Shown here piece by piece: positions 34,619-43,518 of a stretch of DNA of 64,000 nucleotides; position 1 is the stretch's first letter; the number at the start of each line of letters is the position of its first letter. The position numbers were made by a program, and so were the translations under genes. This stretch comes from Kineosporia mesophila (GTDB taxonomy: Bacteria > Actinomycetota > Actinomycetes > Actinomycetales > Kineosporiaceae). The notes under the pieces are model-generated. The model saw nothing but the letters and a program-made list of their open reading frames with translations. It was not told the DNA's origin and searched no databases. Location: NCBI RefSeq assembly GCF_021129235.1, contig NZ_JAJOMA010000010.1, positions 62,001-126,000 on the forward strand. The letters run 5' to 3'.

Positions 34619-34679
34619 CCTGATCGCCACGATCTGCTCAGGTTTTCTGCCGGATGCCGGGTAAGTCACAATCGGGACC

Positions 34680-35714
34680 GTGACCAACGCCCTGGAGCCC
34701 CACCCGCTGGTCTGGGAGAGCCGTGTCCGCGGAAGCCTTCTCGGGCTCGCGCTCGGTGAGAGCCTGGCCTTCGACCGGCTCGAGTCAGATCCCCTGCCCG
34801 CTGGAACCTGTACCCAGCTGGCCGCTTTCACTGTCGAAGGAACGATCCGGGCCGCGATGCGCTCGCTGCACCGCGGCATCTGCCACCCGCCGTCGGTGCT
34901 CTGGTCGGCCTACGGCCGATGGGGGCAGCTCCAGGGGGTGCTCGAGCGCGACGCGCCGCCGGACGGCTGGCTGGCCCAGGTGTCCCAGCTGGGCCGTCGC
35001 GCCGGGGACGCCCCGGCCACCGTCTCGGCCCTGCAGGGAAACCGGCCAGGTAGTCCGGACGCCCCGGCCGGCGGCAGCCTGGGCTGGCACGCCCTCGTGC
35101 GGGGCCTGCCGTTCGCGGCCCTGTCCGCGCAGGCGCACTGGTCGGACGTGCTGATGGCCTCCGAGTGCGCCGCCCTCACCCATGGGCACCCGCGGTCGTG
35201 GACGACCGCCGCCGCGGGCGTCCGTCTGCTCAACCGTCTGCTCGCCGCCGGGACCGGTGACGACGACCTGCCCGCCCTGGTTACGGACGCCCTTCCCGGA
35301 CTGGATGAGGAGGTCGCCGCCGGGTTGCGCACGGCCCTGTGGGCGGCCGGCACCCGGCCGGGCCAGCGCGAGGTGCTCTTCAGTCTGGCGCCGAGCGCCG
35401 GTGCGCCGTCGGTGCTGATGGGCGGCATCTACGCCGCCGCTAGTTTTCCCGGACCGGAAAACATCGATCAGGCCTTGAAATTCGCTGCGACCGCACGGGC
35501 CGGGCAGGGGGTGTCGGCGATGACCGGAGCGGTGCTGGGCTCGCTGTACGGTGTCGAGGTCTGGCCGGTGCCGATGCTGGTGCGGCACGAACTGGTCTGG
35601 GCCCTCGACACTCTCGCCCGTGACCTGGTGCGGCAGCTGAACGCCAACCCGGGCGGGTCGTCGGTCAGTGCCCCGGACGACCCGAACTGGGCCACGCGCT
35701 ACCCGGGGTGGTGA
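34680..35714 (+). CDS. ADP-ribosylglycohydrolase (DraG) family protein, metal site degenerate
   Basis: A 344-residue all-helical protein of the DraG family. Family blocks are recognisable: R-G-S-L-L-G-L-A-L-G at 17-26, T-Q-L-A-A-F-T-V-E-G near 45, A-L-T-H-G-H-P near 163. The usual R-G-x2-x-G-D ends here in G-E, and the C-terminal Mg-binding block (normally H-S-G-D-S-D-S-T-G) reads R-A-G-Q-G-V-S-A-M-T-G, so the aspartates needed for catalysis are missing. It may bind ADP-ribosylated partners without cleaving them, or be inactive. The GTG start has a weak CACAAT 7 nt upstream. Confidence 0.82.
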   Translation: MTNALEPHPLVWESRVRGSLLGLALGESLAFDRLESDPLPAGTCTQLAAFTVEGTIRAAMRSLHRGICHPPSVLWSAYGRWGQLQGVLERDAPPDGWLAQVSQLGRRAGDAPATVSALQGNRPGSPDAPAGGSLGWHALVRGLPFAALSAQAHWSDVLMASECAALTHGHPRSWTTAAAGVRLLNRLLAAGTGDDDLPALVTDALPGLDEEVAAGLRTALWAAGTRPGQREVLFSLAPSAGAPSVLMGGIYAAASFPGPENIDQALKFAATARAGQGVSAMTGAVLGSLYGVEVWPVPMLVRHELVWALDTLARDLVRQLNANPGGSSVSAPDDPNWATRYPGW

Positions 35715-35717
35715 GCC

Positions 35718-36221
35718 TCAGGCGTGCGCGAGCTCGCGGGGGCTGACGAACAGGCCGCGCTCGGCGAGCCAGGGCGGGGTGCTGTTGCGGACCTGGGTGT
35801 CGGTCATCGACGGGGTCGGCAGCACCCAGTCCTTCTTCATGCGCAGCCGCCCGGTCCAGGCGGGCGCCGGGCGGCCGACCTCCTCGTACTCGTGGGCGAT
35901 GAGCACTCCCAGCAGCACGTGCCAGCGCTCGTAGAAGCCCCTGGCCCCCTCCGGTCCGCCCGGGATGTCCGTCGACGGACGCCGCACCCGGTGGGGGTTC
36001 TCGGTCCGGCGCGGTGCCTTGCGGGCCGGGTCCTTCGACCAGCTCGCCGGGTCCGAGGTGGGGACCAGGTCGGCGTCGTTCCCGGCCTGGTGCAGGGCGT
36101 GCCGCAGGTGATTACGGCACTGGACGATCAGTTTGAGGGCCCAGACGGCGTCGGACGGGTCCTCGTCCAGGGCGTTGACGATGGCGGTCCAGGTCGGTTC
36201 GGGCGTAGCGAAGGCGGTCAC
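35718..36221 (-). CDS. Hypothetical protein
   Basis: A 167-residue soluble protein, not recognised. The N-terminal half is helical (A-V-W-A-L-K-L-I-V-Q-C-R-N-H-L-R-H-A), the middle is basic and probably flexible (residues 60-95), and the C-terminal half contains W-H-V-L-L-G-V-L-I-A-H-E-Y. It converges on the DraG-like gene with a 3-nt gap. GTG start; no ribosome-binding site seen. Confidence 0.6.
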   Translation of the reverse strand: MTAFATPEPTWTAIVNALDEDPSDAVWALKLIVQCRNHLRHALHQAGNDADLVPTSDPASWSKDPARKAPRRTENPHRVRRPSTDIPGGPEGARGFYERWHVLLGVLIAHEYEEVGRPAPAWTGRLRMKKDWVLPTPSMTDTQVRNSTPPWLAERGLFVSPRELAHA

Positions 36222-36384
36222 GGTTCGAGTGTGAATGATTGCCCGGGGTTACGTTTGCTCCGTTCGGTGGTAACGATCGTCACGTGGAAGCTGATTCAGG
36301 AAGCTCAGGGTGACCGGGCAACGGGCATTCCGGGCTCCCCGACCCGGACGGAGTACACCGGACGGGTGAGGGGACACTGGTCCC

Positions 36385-37965
36385 ATGCCTGCTCTTGCGG
36401 CCCCCAGCCGTCGTGACCTGTTCCGGATCGGTGGCCTGGCGCTGACGGCCCCGGTGCTTCTGGCCGGATGCGGTTCGGGCGTGCGGGAGAGCGCGAACGT
36501 CAGCACGCAGGGCAGCGCCGGCCGGCTCCTGCCCAGTGAGGCGACCCTGCCGGAACCGTTCGTGCGCGCCCTGCCCGTGCCCCGCGTCCTGGCGCCGGTT
36601 CGGACCGACGGCACCACCGAGTACTACGAGATCACCCAGAAGGCGGGAAACTCGCAGATTCTCGACGGCCCGAAGACCCCGGTCTGGGGCTACGACGGCA
36701 CCTTTCCCGGGCCCACGATCGTCTCCCGCCGGGGTGCGCGCACCGTGGTGCGGCACGTGAACGAACTGCCCGTACCGGTCTCGGTGCATCTGCACGGCGG
36801 ACGGATCGCGGCCGACCAGGACGGGTACCCCACCGACCTGCTGCACCCCGCCGACGCCGGCCAGGGGGACCTGGACGAGCAGGGCGAGATGGTCGCGCGC
36901 ACGGGTGCCCGCGACTACGTCTACGACATCGACCAGCCCGCGGCCACGCTCTGGTACCACGATCACCGGATGGACTTCACCGGCCCGCAGGTCTACCGCG
37001 GCCTGGCCGGTTTCCACCTGGTCACCGACGACGTCGAAAAGGGGCTCGGACTACCCGAAGGCGACCGGGACGTCCCCTTGCTGATCGCCGACCGCTCGTT
37101 CGCCGCCGATGGCTCGTTCCTCTACCCCTCGACCGACCCGACCCTGACCAGGACGCCGGGGGTGAGCGAGGACTACATGAGTGGGGTGCTCGGCGACTGT
37201 GTGCTGGTCAACGGTGCGCCGTGGCCGGTGATGGAGGTCAGGGCCGTGCGGTACCGCTTCCGGATCCTGAACGCGGCCAACGCCCGCCGGTTCCGGCTGC
37301 GCCTGCAGGACGGTCCCGCGTTCGTCCAGATCGGCAGCGACCAGGGGCTCCTGCCCGAGCCGGTCGAGCAGGTGCGGATCGACGTGGCCCAGGGCGAGCG
37401 GTTCGACGTGGTGGTCGACTTCTCCGGGCGGCGGGCCGGGGACGAGGTGACGATGGTGAACGAGCGTGGTTCGGGGGGAACGGCGCAGGTCATGCGGTTC
37501 GTGGTGACCGGGACGGCAGACGACCCGAGCGTGCCGCCCGCTGAGCTGACCGGTCTGCCCGAGCTGGAGACGCTCCGGGAGGCGGACGTGGTGGCCACCC
37601 GCGAGTTCACGTTCCGCCGCGGAGGGGCCCAGGCCCACGGCCTGAATCTCTGGACGGTCAACAACCTGGCCTTCGACCCCGACCACGTGATCGCCCGGCC
37701 GCGCCTGGGCACGGTGGAGAAGTGGATCGTGACGGCGCAGAACGCCGAGCATCCCTTCCACGTGCATCTGGGCGCCTTCCAGGTGGTGGCCCGGTCCGGT
37801 CCGGGAGGCGGGACCAGAGGCTGGAAAGACACCGTGAACCTCGACAACGGTGGCCAGGCCGAGCTTCTCGTGCGCTTCGACGGTCACCGGGGTAAATACG
37901 TGCTGCACTGCCACAACCTCGAGCACGAGGACATGATGATGATGGCCAACTTCGAGGTGGTCTGA
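36385..37965 (+). CDS. Multicopper oxidase (bilirubin oxidase/CotA-like), Tat-exported
   Basis: A 526-residue copper enzyme that oxidises substrates such as metals, phenols or bilirubin with reduction of oxygen to water. The N-terminus has a twin-arginine signal (S-R-R-D-L-F) followed by L-L-A-G-C, so it is probably a Tat-exported lipoprotein with the lipidated cysteine near residue 29. All four copper-ligand blocks are present: H-L-H-G-G (about 135), W-Y-H-D-H-R (about 190), H-P-F-H-V-H (about 456) and H-C-H-N-L-E-H-x4-M (about 508). The gene stands alone; a lone A-rich -10 like element GACACT lies 6 nt before the ATG. Confidence 0.93.
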   Translation: MPALAAPSRRDLFRIGGLALTAPVLLAGCGSGVRESANVSTQGSAGRLLPSEATLPEPFVRALPVPRVLAPVRTDGTTEYYEITQKAGNSQILDGPKTPVWGYDGTFPGPTIVSRRGARTVVRHVNELPVPVSVHLHGGRIAADQDGYPTDLLHPADAGQGDLDEQGEMVARTGARDYVYDIDQPAATLWYHDHRMDFTGPQVYRGLAGFHLVTDDVEKGLGLPEGDRDVPLLIADRSFAADGSFLYPSTDPTLTRTPGVSEDYMSGVLGDCVLVNGAPWPVMEVRAVRYRFRILNAANARRFRLRLQDGPAFVQIGSDQGLLPEPVEQVRIDVAQGERFDVVVDFSGRRAGDEVTMVNERGSGGTAQVMRFVVTGTADDPSVPPAELTGLPELETLREADVVATREFTFRRGGAQAHGLNLWTVNNLAFDPDHVIARPRLGTVEKWIVTAQNAEHPFHVHLGAFQVVARSGPGGGTRGWKDTVNLDNGGQAELLVRFDGHRGKYVLHCHNLEHEDMMMMANFEVV

Positions 37966-37967
37966 GG

Positions 37968-38480
37968 TCAGGGCCGGGGCCGGGGTCTGGCGTCTGGTGG
38001 CTCGTAACACAGCACCCAGCTGGTGATCTCGGCCTGTGCGGTGGCCCAGACCTGGTCGTAGGAATCGGAGGCGTGACAGCGCACGGACCAGCGCCCGTCT
38101 TCATCGATCGAGGACTCGGTGTCGATGCTGTCGAGGGAGATGACGAAGTCGGTGTTGGAGTCGAGGAAGGGGTTGCCGCCGCCCTGCTTCCCGACGTCCA
38201 TCAGCCGGACGGTGCCGGTGCTGGAGTGCTGGACCTGCTGTTGCTGCGGTCGGTCGGGCCGGTAGTCCGTGAGGTACAGCGCAGTGGCCACGTCGAACGT
38301 GTGATGGCGGAGTGTTCCGTCGCTGTAGGAGATCTCGCCGAGGAAGGTCACGGTCCGCACTACCGCGAGCGTGTTGTACGGCGCCGGTCCGGCGACCGGG
38401 ATCCGCACCACCGGCTGGAGGTCGATCAGCGGGTAGGGGTACGGCAGATGGGAGTACCCGTCGATGATCTCGCCGCTCAT
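37968..38480 (-). CDS. Hypothetical beta-rich protein, coupled with the next gene
   Basis: A 170-residue protein of unknown family, predicted beta-rich from alternating hydrophobic strands; no signal peptide. It has a Q-Q-Q-Q tract and two cysteines near the C-terminus. Its start overlaps the end of the 38477 gene by 4 nt (translational coupling), so the two are expressed together. It converges on the oxidase gene with a 2-nt gap. Function unknown. Confidence 0.6.
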   Translation of the reverse strand: MSGEIIDGYSHLPYPYPLIDLQPVVRIPVAGPAPYNTLAVVRTVTFLGEISYSDGTLRHHTFDVATALYLTDYRPDRPQQQQVQHSSTGTVRLMDVGKQGGGNPFLDSNTDFVISLDSIDTESSIDEDGRWSVRCHASDSYDQVWATAQAEITSWVLCYEPPDARPRPRP

Positions 38481-39259
38481 TTCGGCGCCCGGGGCGCGAT
38501 GGCGTGGAAGTCGACGCCGGTGCGGGTGGGGAAGACCGGGGTCAGGGTGAAGATGTCGCTGCCGGCGACGGTGCTCGCCATCAAGACAGTTCCCGGGAGC
38601 CCGTTCTGGGTGACCATGACCCGCAGCTCGGCGTTTTTCGGGGGCTCGGTGATCCGGTAGATGGCGTGGCAGGTGTCACCGGCGATCGTGACCGACAGGA
38701 TCTCACCCGGCGTGACCGGGACCAGGTGCTCGATCTCTCCGCCGAAGGGGCCCGGACCGGTCGTGGTGGTGCGCAGGTTCGCGAGGATCGTGAAGACGCC
38801 CGAGATCCCGGCCGGGGTGGGGGAGGGGGGCCGCAGCCACGCGGTCGGCCAGCTGATCGTGCCCGAGATCTCCGTGGTGACCACCCGTTTGGTCAGCACC
38901 ACCTGGTACGAGAACCCTTGCAGGGTAGAAGGTTCGCCCTGCACGGCGAGGTTCGTGACGAGTACGAGCAGGCCGTCCGGCCCGGTTTCCAGCGTGGCCT
39001 GGTCGGTGGCGAACACGAACGAGGTGTCTTCGTTGGCCACGCTGGACAGGCCGACATGTACCGTCGCCTGCTCCAGTTGCTCGGCGGTCTCGCGCAGCAG
39101 CACCCGGCAGACGTCACGCTGCACCTCGTCGCCGTCGACCTCCCAGCCGGGGTTGGCGATGCCTGACAGCACCACCAGCTGCCGCCCCAGCACCCCCAGA
39201 TCGGCCCGCAGCACCATGTGCCCCGTCACCTGACCACTGTCCAGCACATCCAGGTCCAT
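38477..39259 (-). CDS. Hypothetical beta-rich protein near the lectin-like gene
   Basis: A 260-residue protein without a recognised domain, signal peptide or membrane segment. It appears to have several beta-strand repeats (T-K-R-V-V-T-T-E-I-S-G-T-I-S). The ATG at 39259 has GGGGTGGGG upstream and fits better than a longer frame. It overlaps the 37968 gene by 4 nt and is divergent from the DM9-containing gene 178 bp away, so a shared regulatory region is possible. Confidence 0.6.
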   Translation of the reverse strand: MDLDVLDSGQVTGHMVLRADLGVLGRQLVVLSGIANPGWEVDGDEVQRDVCRVLLRETAEQLEQATVHVGLSSVANEDTSFVFATDQATLETGPDGLLVLVTNLAVQGEPSTLQGFSYQVVLTKRVVTTEISGTISWPTAWLRPPSPTPAGISGVFTILANLRTTTTGPGPFGGEIEHLVPVTPGEILSVTIAGDTCHAIYRITEPPKNAELRVMVTQNGLPGTVLMASTVAGSDIFTLTPVFPTRTGVDFHAIAPRAPK

Positions 39260-39436
39260 GCCCCACCCCGTCCCAGTGTGTCTACGTTGACCCAACGATC
39301 ATGCACCTTCACGCGCTGTGATGTCGGTAAATCGGTAGGTGCCTGAAAGGGCTGATGAGAGCACCGGTCGATCCCGTTCCCGGGCAAGGCCCGTCGCACC
39401 GCGAACCGCGAACCGGTCCCGGCTCGTGGATCGGAT

Positions 39437-41827
39437 ATGACCTTGAATCCGTTGTTCGCCGATTTCACCTCGTCCCCACCGCGTACAGGTCGTACCGAGG
39501 TGAGGTTGTCGGGAGCGTCGGCGACCGGCGGCCGGGGCCTGATCGGCGCGGGTGGCCACGTGCGTCTGCTGTTCGCCGGTGACCGCCAGGACGACGAGCT
39601 CACCCTGAAGATCCGCGCCCTGGTGTCGAAACTGGGTGCGCAGACCGGGTTCGCGCCGTTGACCGTGCTGGTGAACGGGCAGGTGGTGGCCGATCGGCTG
39701 CGGATCCCGGGCGGGGGTGACCTGCCGCAGACGATGACGTTCTCCGTGCCGGGTTTCTGTCTGGTGGGGGAGGCGAACATCCTGGAGATCCGTTCGGGTG
39801 CGGACGCCCGGTCGATGCTGTGGCTCTACCAGGTATTCCTGGAGTCGGTGTGGGACCGGGACGCGGCCGAGAACGCTTTCCGGGCCGAGGAGACGCGCGA
39901 GCCGGCGCTGACGTACGAGACTCGTCTGGGCGAGGACGGTGGCGAGTGGCGGCCCGGTCCGACGGTGCGGATGGGCATCGTGCAGGGTGGCCTGCCGGTG
40001 CTTCCGTCGGACCTCTCGTGGCGGGGCCGTGCGGGTGAGGAGGGCAGCGCCTGTTTCACGGCCGAGCGGAACGTATTCCTGGGCGAGTTCCGGGAGGCCG
40101 ACGGCACGCTGTCGCAGTGGCGGGGTGCCCTGGTGGACCGGCGGGCGGCGTTCGACGAGCCGGGGCAGCGGTTCACCGTCGAGGTGAACTGGGGCAACGC
40201 CTGGCATGACGCGGGCGAGCTGAGCGTTTTCGTGAGGATCGGGAACGCGCAGACGGCTCGGGTGGGGTGGCGCGAGGCGACGGGTCGTTCGGCGGTGGTG
40301 GTCTTGGCGGACGACGCGCGGACGTTCGTCGGTCACGCCCAGAACCCCAACGAGGGGGCGCTGGGCTACCGGGGGCGCGCGGTCGTGGTGGAGGAGAGCG
40401 ACGCACCGGCGGAGTATGCGTGGGTGGCCGCCTCCGGTGGCGCGGTGCCGGAAGGCGCGGTGTCACACGGGAGGGACGCGGAGGGCAAGCCGGTGTGGGT
40501 GGCCCGGGCGCGTCTGGGCGGGGGTGTGCACCCGGGCCTGGTGAGCCCCCGGCGGGGCGGCGCGGTGATCGCCTACGGGGGCGGCGAGGAGCTGACGGAC
40601 AGCTACGAGGTCCTGCTGGACGCCGGGGTGTGGGTGCGTCACCACGACGGCGCGGTGCCGGACGAGGCCTACCCGGTGGGTGCCGAGGGCGGGGGTGAGG
40701 TCTTGTACGCCGCCCGCGCCCGGGTGACGGACCAGGCGACGGGCGCCCGCGTGCTGCTGCCCGGCAAGATCCGGCCGGGTTTCGGCGGGGCCAACATCGC
40801 CGTCGGTGGGGACGAGCGGGTCGCGTCGGTCTATGAGGTGCTGGTCCGTCCCGGTGCCCGGGCGGACGGCCCGGTGGTGCGCGATCGGCTGCGCCGGGGC
40901 GAGTCCATCGGTGGGGACGACGTTCTGACCTCGCCGGACGGGCGGACGGTGCTCAGTCATCACCCCGACGGCATCACCTGGCTGCACGTGGACGGCCACC
41001 GGATGCTGATCACGATGGGCGGCGTCAGCAATGTCCCGACCCGCCTGGGCCTGGACGAGGCGGGCACTCCCCGGCTGCTCGGTCCGGACGGCCGGTCGTG
41101 GTCGTGGTTCTACGGGCAGGACTTCTACCAGAAGTTCGGGACTGAGTTCATCCTGCGGGACGGGCGGCTGGTGGAGCTCGTCGACGCTGACGGGGCCCGC
41201 GTCTGGTCGTGCCAGTTCGGGGATCCAACGCCGTGGCGGATGGCCCCGGAGGCGCTGGAACAGGTGAGGAAGGACGGCGCGTGGCTGGAATCGACCGAGG
41301 TGGACTGGTTCGCGATCATGCTGGTGCGGGGACTGGAGCCGCAGGCCGCGCTGGAGGCTCTGGGCGCGGGCGAGCTGACCCGGATGACGATCGCGGAGGC
41401 CTACGACCGTGCCGATGAGACGACGCGGCTCGTGCTGGCCATCGGTTTCGGCGGGTGGACGATGCTTTTCGAGCCGCTGGGAATGATGTGGGACTCGGTG
41501 GAGCAGCTGGAGGAGGGCGGGTTCGAGGTGGCTGCCGCCGCCGAGGGCCCCAACGCGGAGGCGGAATTCGTCTATTCGCGCGACGGTGCCCAGGTGTTTG
41601 CGACCGATGACCCGGACACCGACCTGCCGGCGGTGGAGCCGCCGGCCGGGGAGCCGCTGCGGGGATTCATCCAGCGTCTGCTCGAGGCGGGGCGCTGGGC
41701 CGATGTGAAGTCCCGGGTGGCCTACCCGCCGAACGTCGAGATCGCCTGTCTCCTGGCGGAAATCTCACCGCAGCCGGACGACCTGGCCGGGACCCATCCG
41801 GCCGGGCAGCTGCCGCGGCGGGTCTGA
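39437..41827 (+). CDS. Large multidomain protein with tandem DM9 repeats, bulb-lectin-like segment and DUF6461-like C-terminus
   Basis: A 796-residue protein without a signal peptide. In order: residues 1-140 a beta-sandwich of unknown family; 155-320 a second unknown beta region; 329-393 and 399-469 two DM9 (DUF3421) repeats, each with W-V-x4-G-A-V-P near its start, A-R-A in the middle, P-G-[LK] then Y-E-V-L at the end; 483-560 a segment like the bulb-type mannose lectin (S-P-D-G-R-T-V-L-S-H-H-P-D-G-I-T-W-L); and 622-780 a helical region resembling DUF6461 (F-A-I-M-L-V-R-G-L-E-P). DM9 proteins in animals bind mannose. The protein may recognise glycans inside the cell or be released by lysis. 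ATG start with no clear ribosome-binding site. Confidence 0.82.
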   Translation: MTLNPLFADFTSSPPRTGRTEVRLSGASATGGRGLIGAGGHVRLLFAGDRQDDELTLKIRALVSKLGAQTGFAPLTVLVNGQVVADRLRIPGGGDLPQTMTFSVPGFCLVGEANILEIRSGADARSMLWLYQVFLESVWDRDAAENAFRAEETREPALTYETRLGEDGGEWRPGPTVRMGIVQGGLPVLPSDLSWRGRAGEEGSACFTAERNVFLGEFREADGTLSQWRGALVDRRAAFDEPGQRFTVEVNWGNAWHDAGELSVFVRIGNAQTARVGWREATGRSAVVVLADDARTFVGHAQNPNEGALGYRGRAVVVEESDAPAEYAWVAASGGAVPEGAVSHGRDAEGKPVWVARARLGGGVHPGLVSPRRGGAVIAYGGGEELTDSYEVLLDAGVWVRHHDGAVPDEAYPVGAEGGGEVLYAARARVTDQATGARVLLPGKIRPGFGGANIAVGGDERVASVYEVLVRPGARADGPVVRDRLRRGESIGGDDVLTSPDGRTVLSHHPDGITWLHVDGHRMLITMGGVSNVPTRLGLDEAGTPRLLGPDGRSWSWFYGQDFYQKFGTEFILRDGRLVELVDADGARVWSCQFGDPTPWRMAPEALEQVRKDGAWLESTEVDWFAIMLVRGLEPQAALEALGAGELTRMTIAEAYDRADETTRLVLAIGFGGWTMLFEPLGMMWDSVEQLEEGGFEVAAAAEGPNAEAEFVYSRDGAQVFATDDPDTDLPAVEPPAGEPLRGFIQRLLEAGRWADVKSRVAYPPNVEIACLLAEISPQPDDLAGTHPAGQLPRRV

Positions 41828-41833
41828 GAAGAC

Positions 41834-42112
41834 TCAGCGCACCTTCGGCGCGTAGGGCAGGTTCCCGGTGAACTGCAGGACGAGGCCGACGAGGCCCACG
41901 ACCGGGGCCAGCCCGAAGATGACGGAGGCGACGGTGACCAGGGCCGCGATGAGGCCGGCCTGCTCGGGGGACTGCGGCTGGACGTAGAACTGCGTCAGCC
42001 GGTAGGTGACGATCGCCCCGTAGACCGTCAGGGCGATGATGGCGACGAGCACGGCGAGCCAGATGATGACGAAGAGGCCGACGCCGACGAAACCCAGCGA
42101 TGAGGTGTCCAT
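41834..42112 (-). CDS. Small two-helix membrane protein
   Basis: A 92-residue membrane protein with two long hydrophobic segments (about 5-32 and 54-84) and no recognised domain. The ATG at 42112 is chosen because the conserved-looking part begins there; frame extensions up to 42163 are possible. It converges on the DM9-containing gene with a 6-nt gap. Confidence 0.6.
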   Translation of the reverse strand: MDTSSLGFVGVGLFVIIWLAVLVAIIALTVYGAIVTYRLTQFYVQPQSPEQAGLIAALVTVASVIFGLAPVVGLVGLVLQFTGNLPYAPKVR

Positions 42113-42164
42113 GCCGTCAAGAGGGATCTGAGGGCAGGAATGTTGCATGCGTGGGCCCGGCAAA

Positions 42165-42207
42165 ACCGACCGCCGCCCCGGCTGGAAAGACAGGAGCGGC
42201 GGTCGGT
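42165..42207 (-). terminator. Rho-independent terminator of the glycosyltransferase operon
   Basis: A perfect 12-bp stem (42165-42176 with 42196-42207) with a 19-nt loop; on the minus strand it is followed by TTTT. It lies 100 nt beyond the stop of the gene at 42307. Confidence 0.7.
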
Positions 42208-42306
42208 CGAGCCGGGGTGACGATCAGACGTCGAAGAAGTGATCCGTACGGCCTGGCGCGTGCTCTCGCCGCTCAGCCTCCGACCCCGGGTCGGCCTGGA
42301 TCTTAC

Positions 42307-43518
42307 TCAGCGCCGTAGAGCGGTGCCGACCACCCGGAGAAGGTCTCCGGGGGTGGCCGTGTTGGGGTCGAGAACCACACCACGGTGGGCGGTCTCGATC
42401 GCGGCGGCCCCGGCGAACTGATCCGTGGAGAACGGCAGCACCAGCAACGGGACCTCGAAATGGAGCGCCTCGGTGATGCTGTTGTTGCCCCCGTGGCTGA
42501 TCGCCAGCGCAGACCGTTCCAGGATCGCGACCTGGGGCAAGAAGCTCCGGACCAGCCAGGCAGCGGGTAACTCGCCGAGCACCGCCGAGTCGGCCGAACC
42601 GGTGGCCAGGGCGACCCGCACCGGCAGTTTCCGCAAGGCCTCGACCACGCGGGCCAGCACGTCGGCGCGGGCCGACAGGAAGCTGCCGAAACTGACATAC
42701 ACCACAGGCCGGTCGTCGTCCTCGTCCAGCCATCGACGGACGTCCTGCGCCACCTTCTCGGTCCGGATCGACGATCCCAGGAAGTGGTGCGGGGGCAGGA
42801 GGGCCGTCCGCCGGGCCGGGTGCAGCGCGGCGGGGTAGTTGAACAGGACGGTGTGGCCGTGGTCGGCGAACGCATCGTCCGACGCGGCGGCGCCCGGATC
42901 GAGGACTGCCACCACGGCGTTCACCTCGTCCGTGAACTCGTCCCGAACGCTGCGGCAGAGCCGTTGCAGAGAATCCAGTTCCACCGGTTCGGGGTGGAAC
43001 TGATCGGGCCAGGTGGACGGGTACCCGTAGATCTCGGTTCCGACCGGTAGTGCCGTCGGATGGCCGAGAACAACATCCTGGAAGGGAATCCCGGCAGTGC
43101 GCAGGGCAAGGGTGGCACTGAAGGCCAGATGGTCGACGATGATCCGGTCCGGTTTCACCTGCTCGACGACCTGTAGCACCGCCCGGGCCGTCGGAACCGG
43201 CGCCCAGAGCAGGTCGTTGCGCCGGGCCTCGGCCTGATAGGTCAGGGTCGCCACCATCCCGTGGTGGGTCGCGGCGAAAAAGCCGCGCAGCGCGTCGTCC
43301 TCGCCGGTGGGCTGCTGCTCGGCCCGGATGACGCCCGGGTTCGACCCCCGTCCCAGGACCAGATGGATGCGCTCGAAGCCGAAGTCGGCAACCACCGCGG
43401 TCGTTGCCGGACCGGTGGCCACCACCACCCGCTCCCCGGGCCGCCGTTGGGCGGTGGCGATGGTCGCCAGCGGCAGAAGGTGCGAGGCGTAGTCGGGGCT
43501 GATCACCAAGAGCGTCAT
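42307..43518 (-). CDS. Glycosyltransferase, GT1 family (MGT/UGT type)
   Basis: A 403-residue GT-B glycosyltransferase related to macrolide and sterol UDP-sugar transferases. The acceptor half has L-V-I-S-P-D-Y-A-S-H at the N-terminus; the donor half has the signature S-H-G-G-N-N-S-I-T-E-A-L-H-F-E-V-P with D-Q-F-A-G. It normally moves a nucleotide-activated sugar to a small hydrophobic molecule. Its start overlaps the stop of the HEAT-GT gene by 4 nt (ATGA), so the two are translated together. The acceptor is unknown. Confidence 0.88.
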   Translation of the reverse strand: MTLLVISPDYASHLLPLATIATAQRRPGERVVVATGPATTAVVADFGFERIHLVLGRGSNPGVIRAEQQPTGEDDALRGFFAATHHGMVATLTYQAEARRNDLLWAPVPTARAVLQVVEQVKPDRIIVDHLAFSATLALRTAGIPFQDVVLGHPTALPVGTEIYGYPSTWPDQFHPEPVELDSLQRLCRSVRDEFTDEVNAVVAVLDPGAAASDDAFADHGHTVLFNYPAALHPARRTALLPPHHFLGSSIRTEKVAQDVRRWLDEDDDRPVVYVSFGSFLSARADVLARVVEALRKLPVRVALATGSADSAVLGELPAAWLVRSFLPQVAILERSALAISHGGNNSITEALHFEVPLLVLPFSTDQFAGAAAIETAHRGVVLDPNTATPGDLLRVVGTALRR

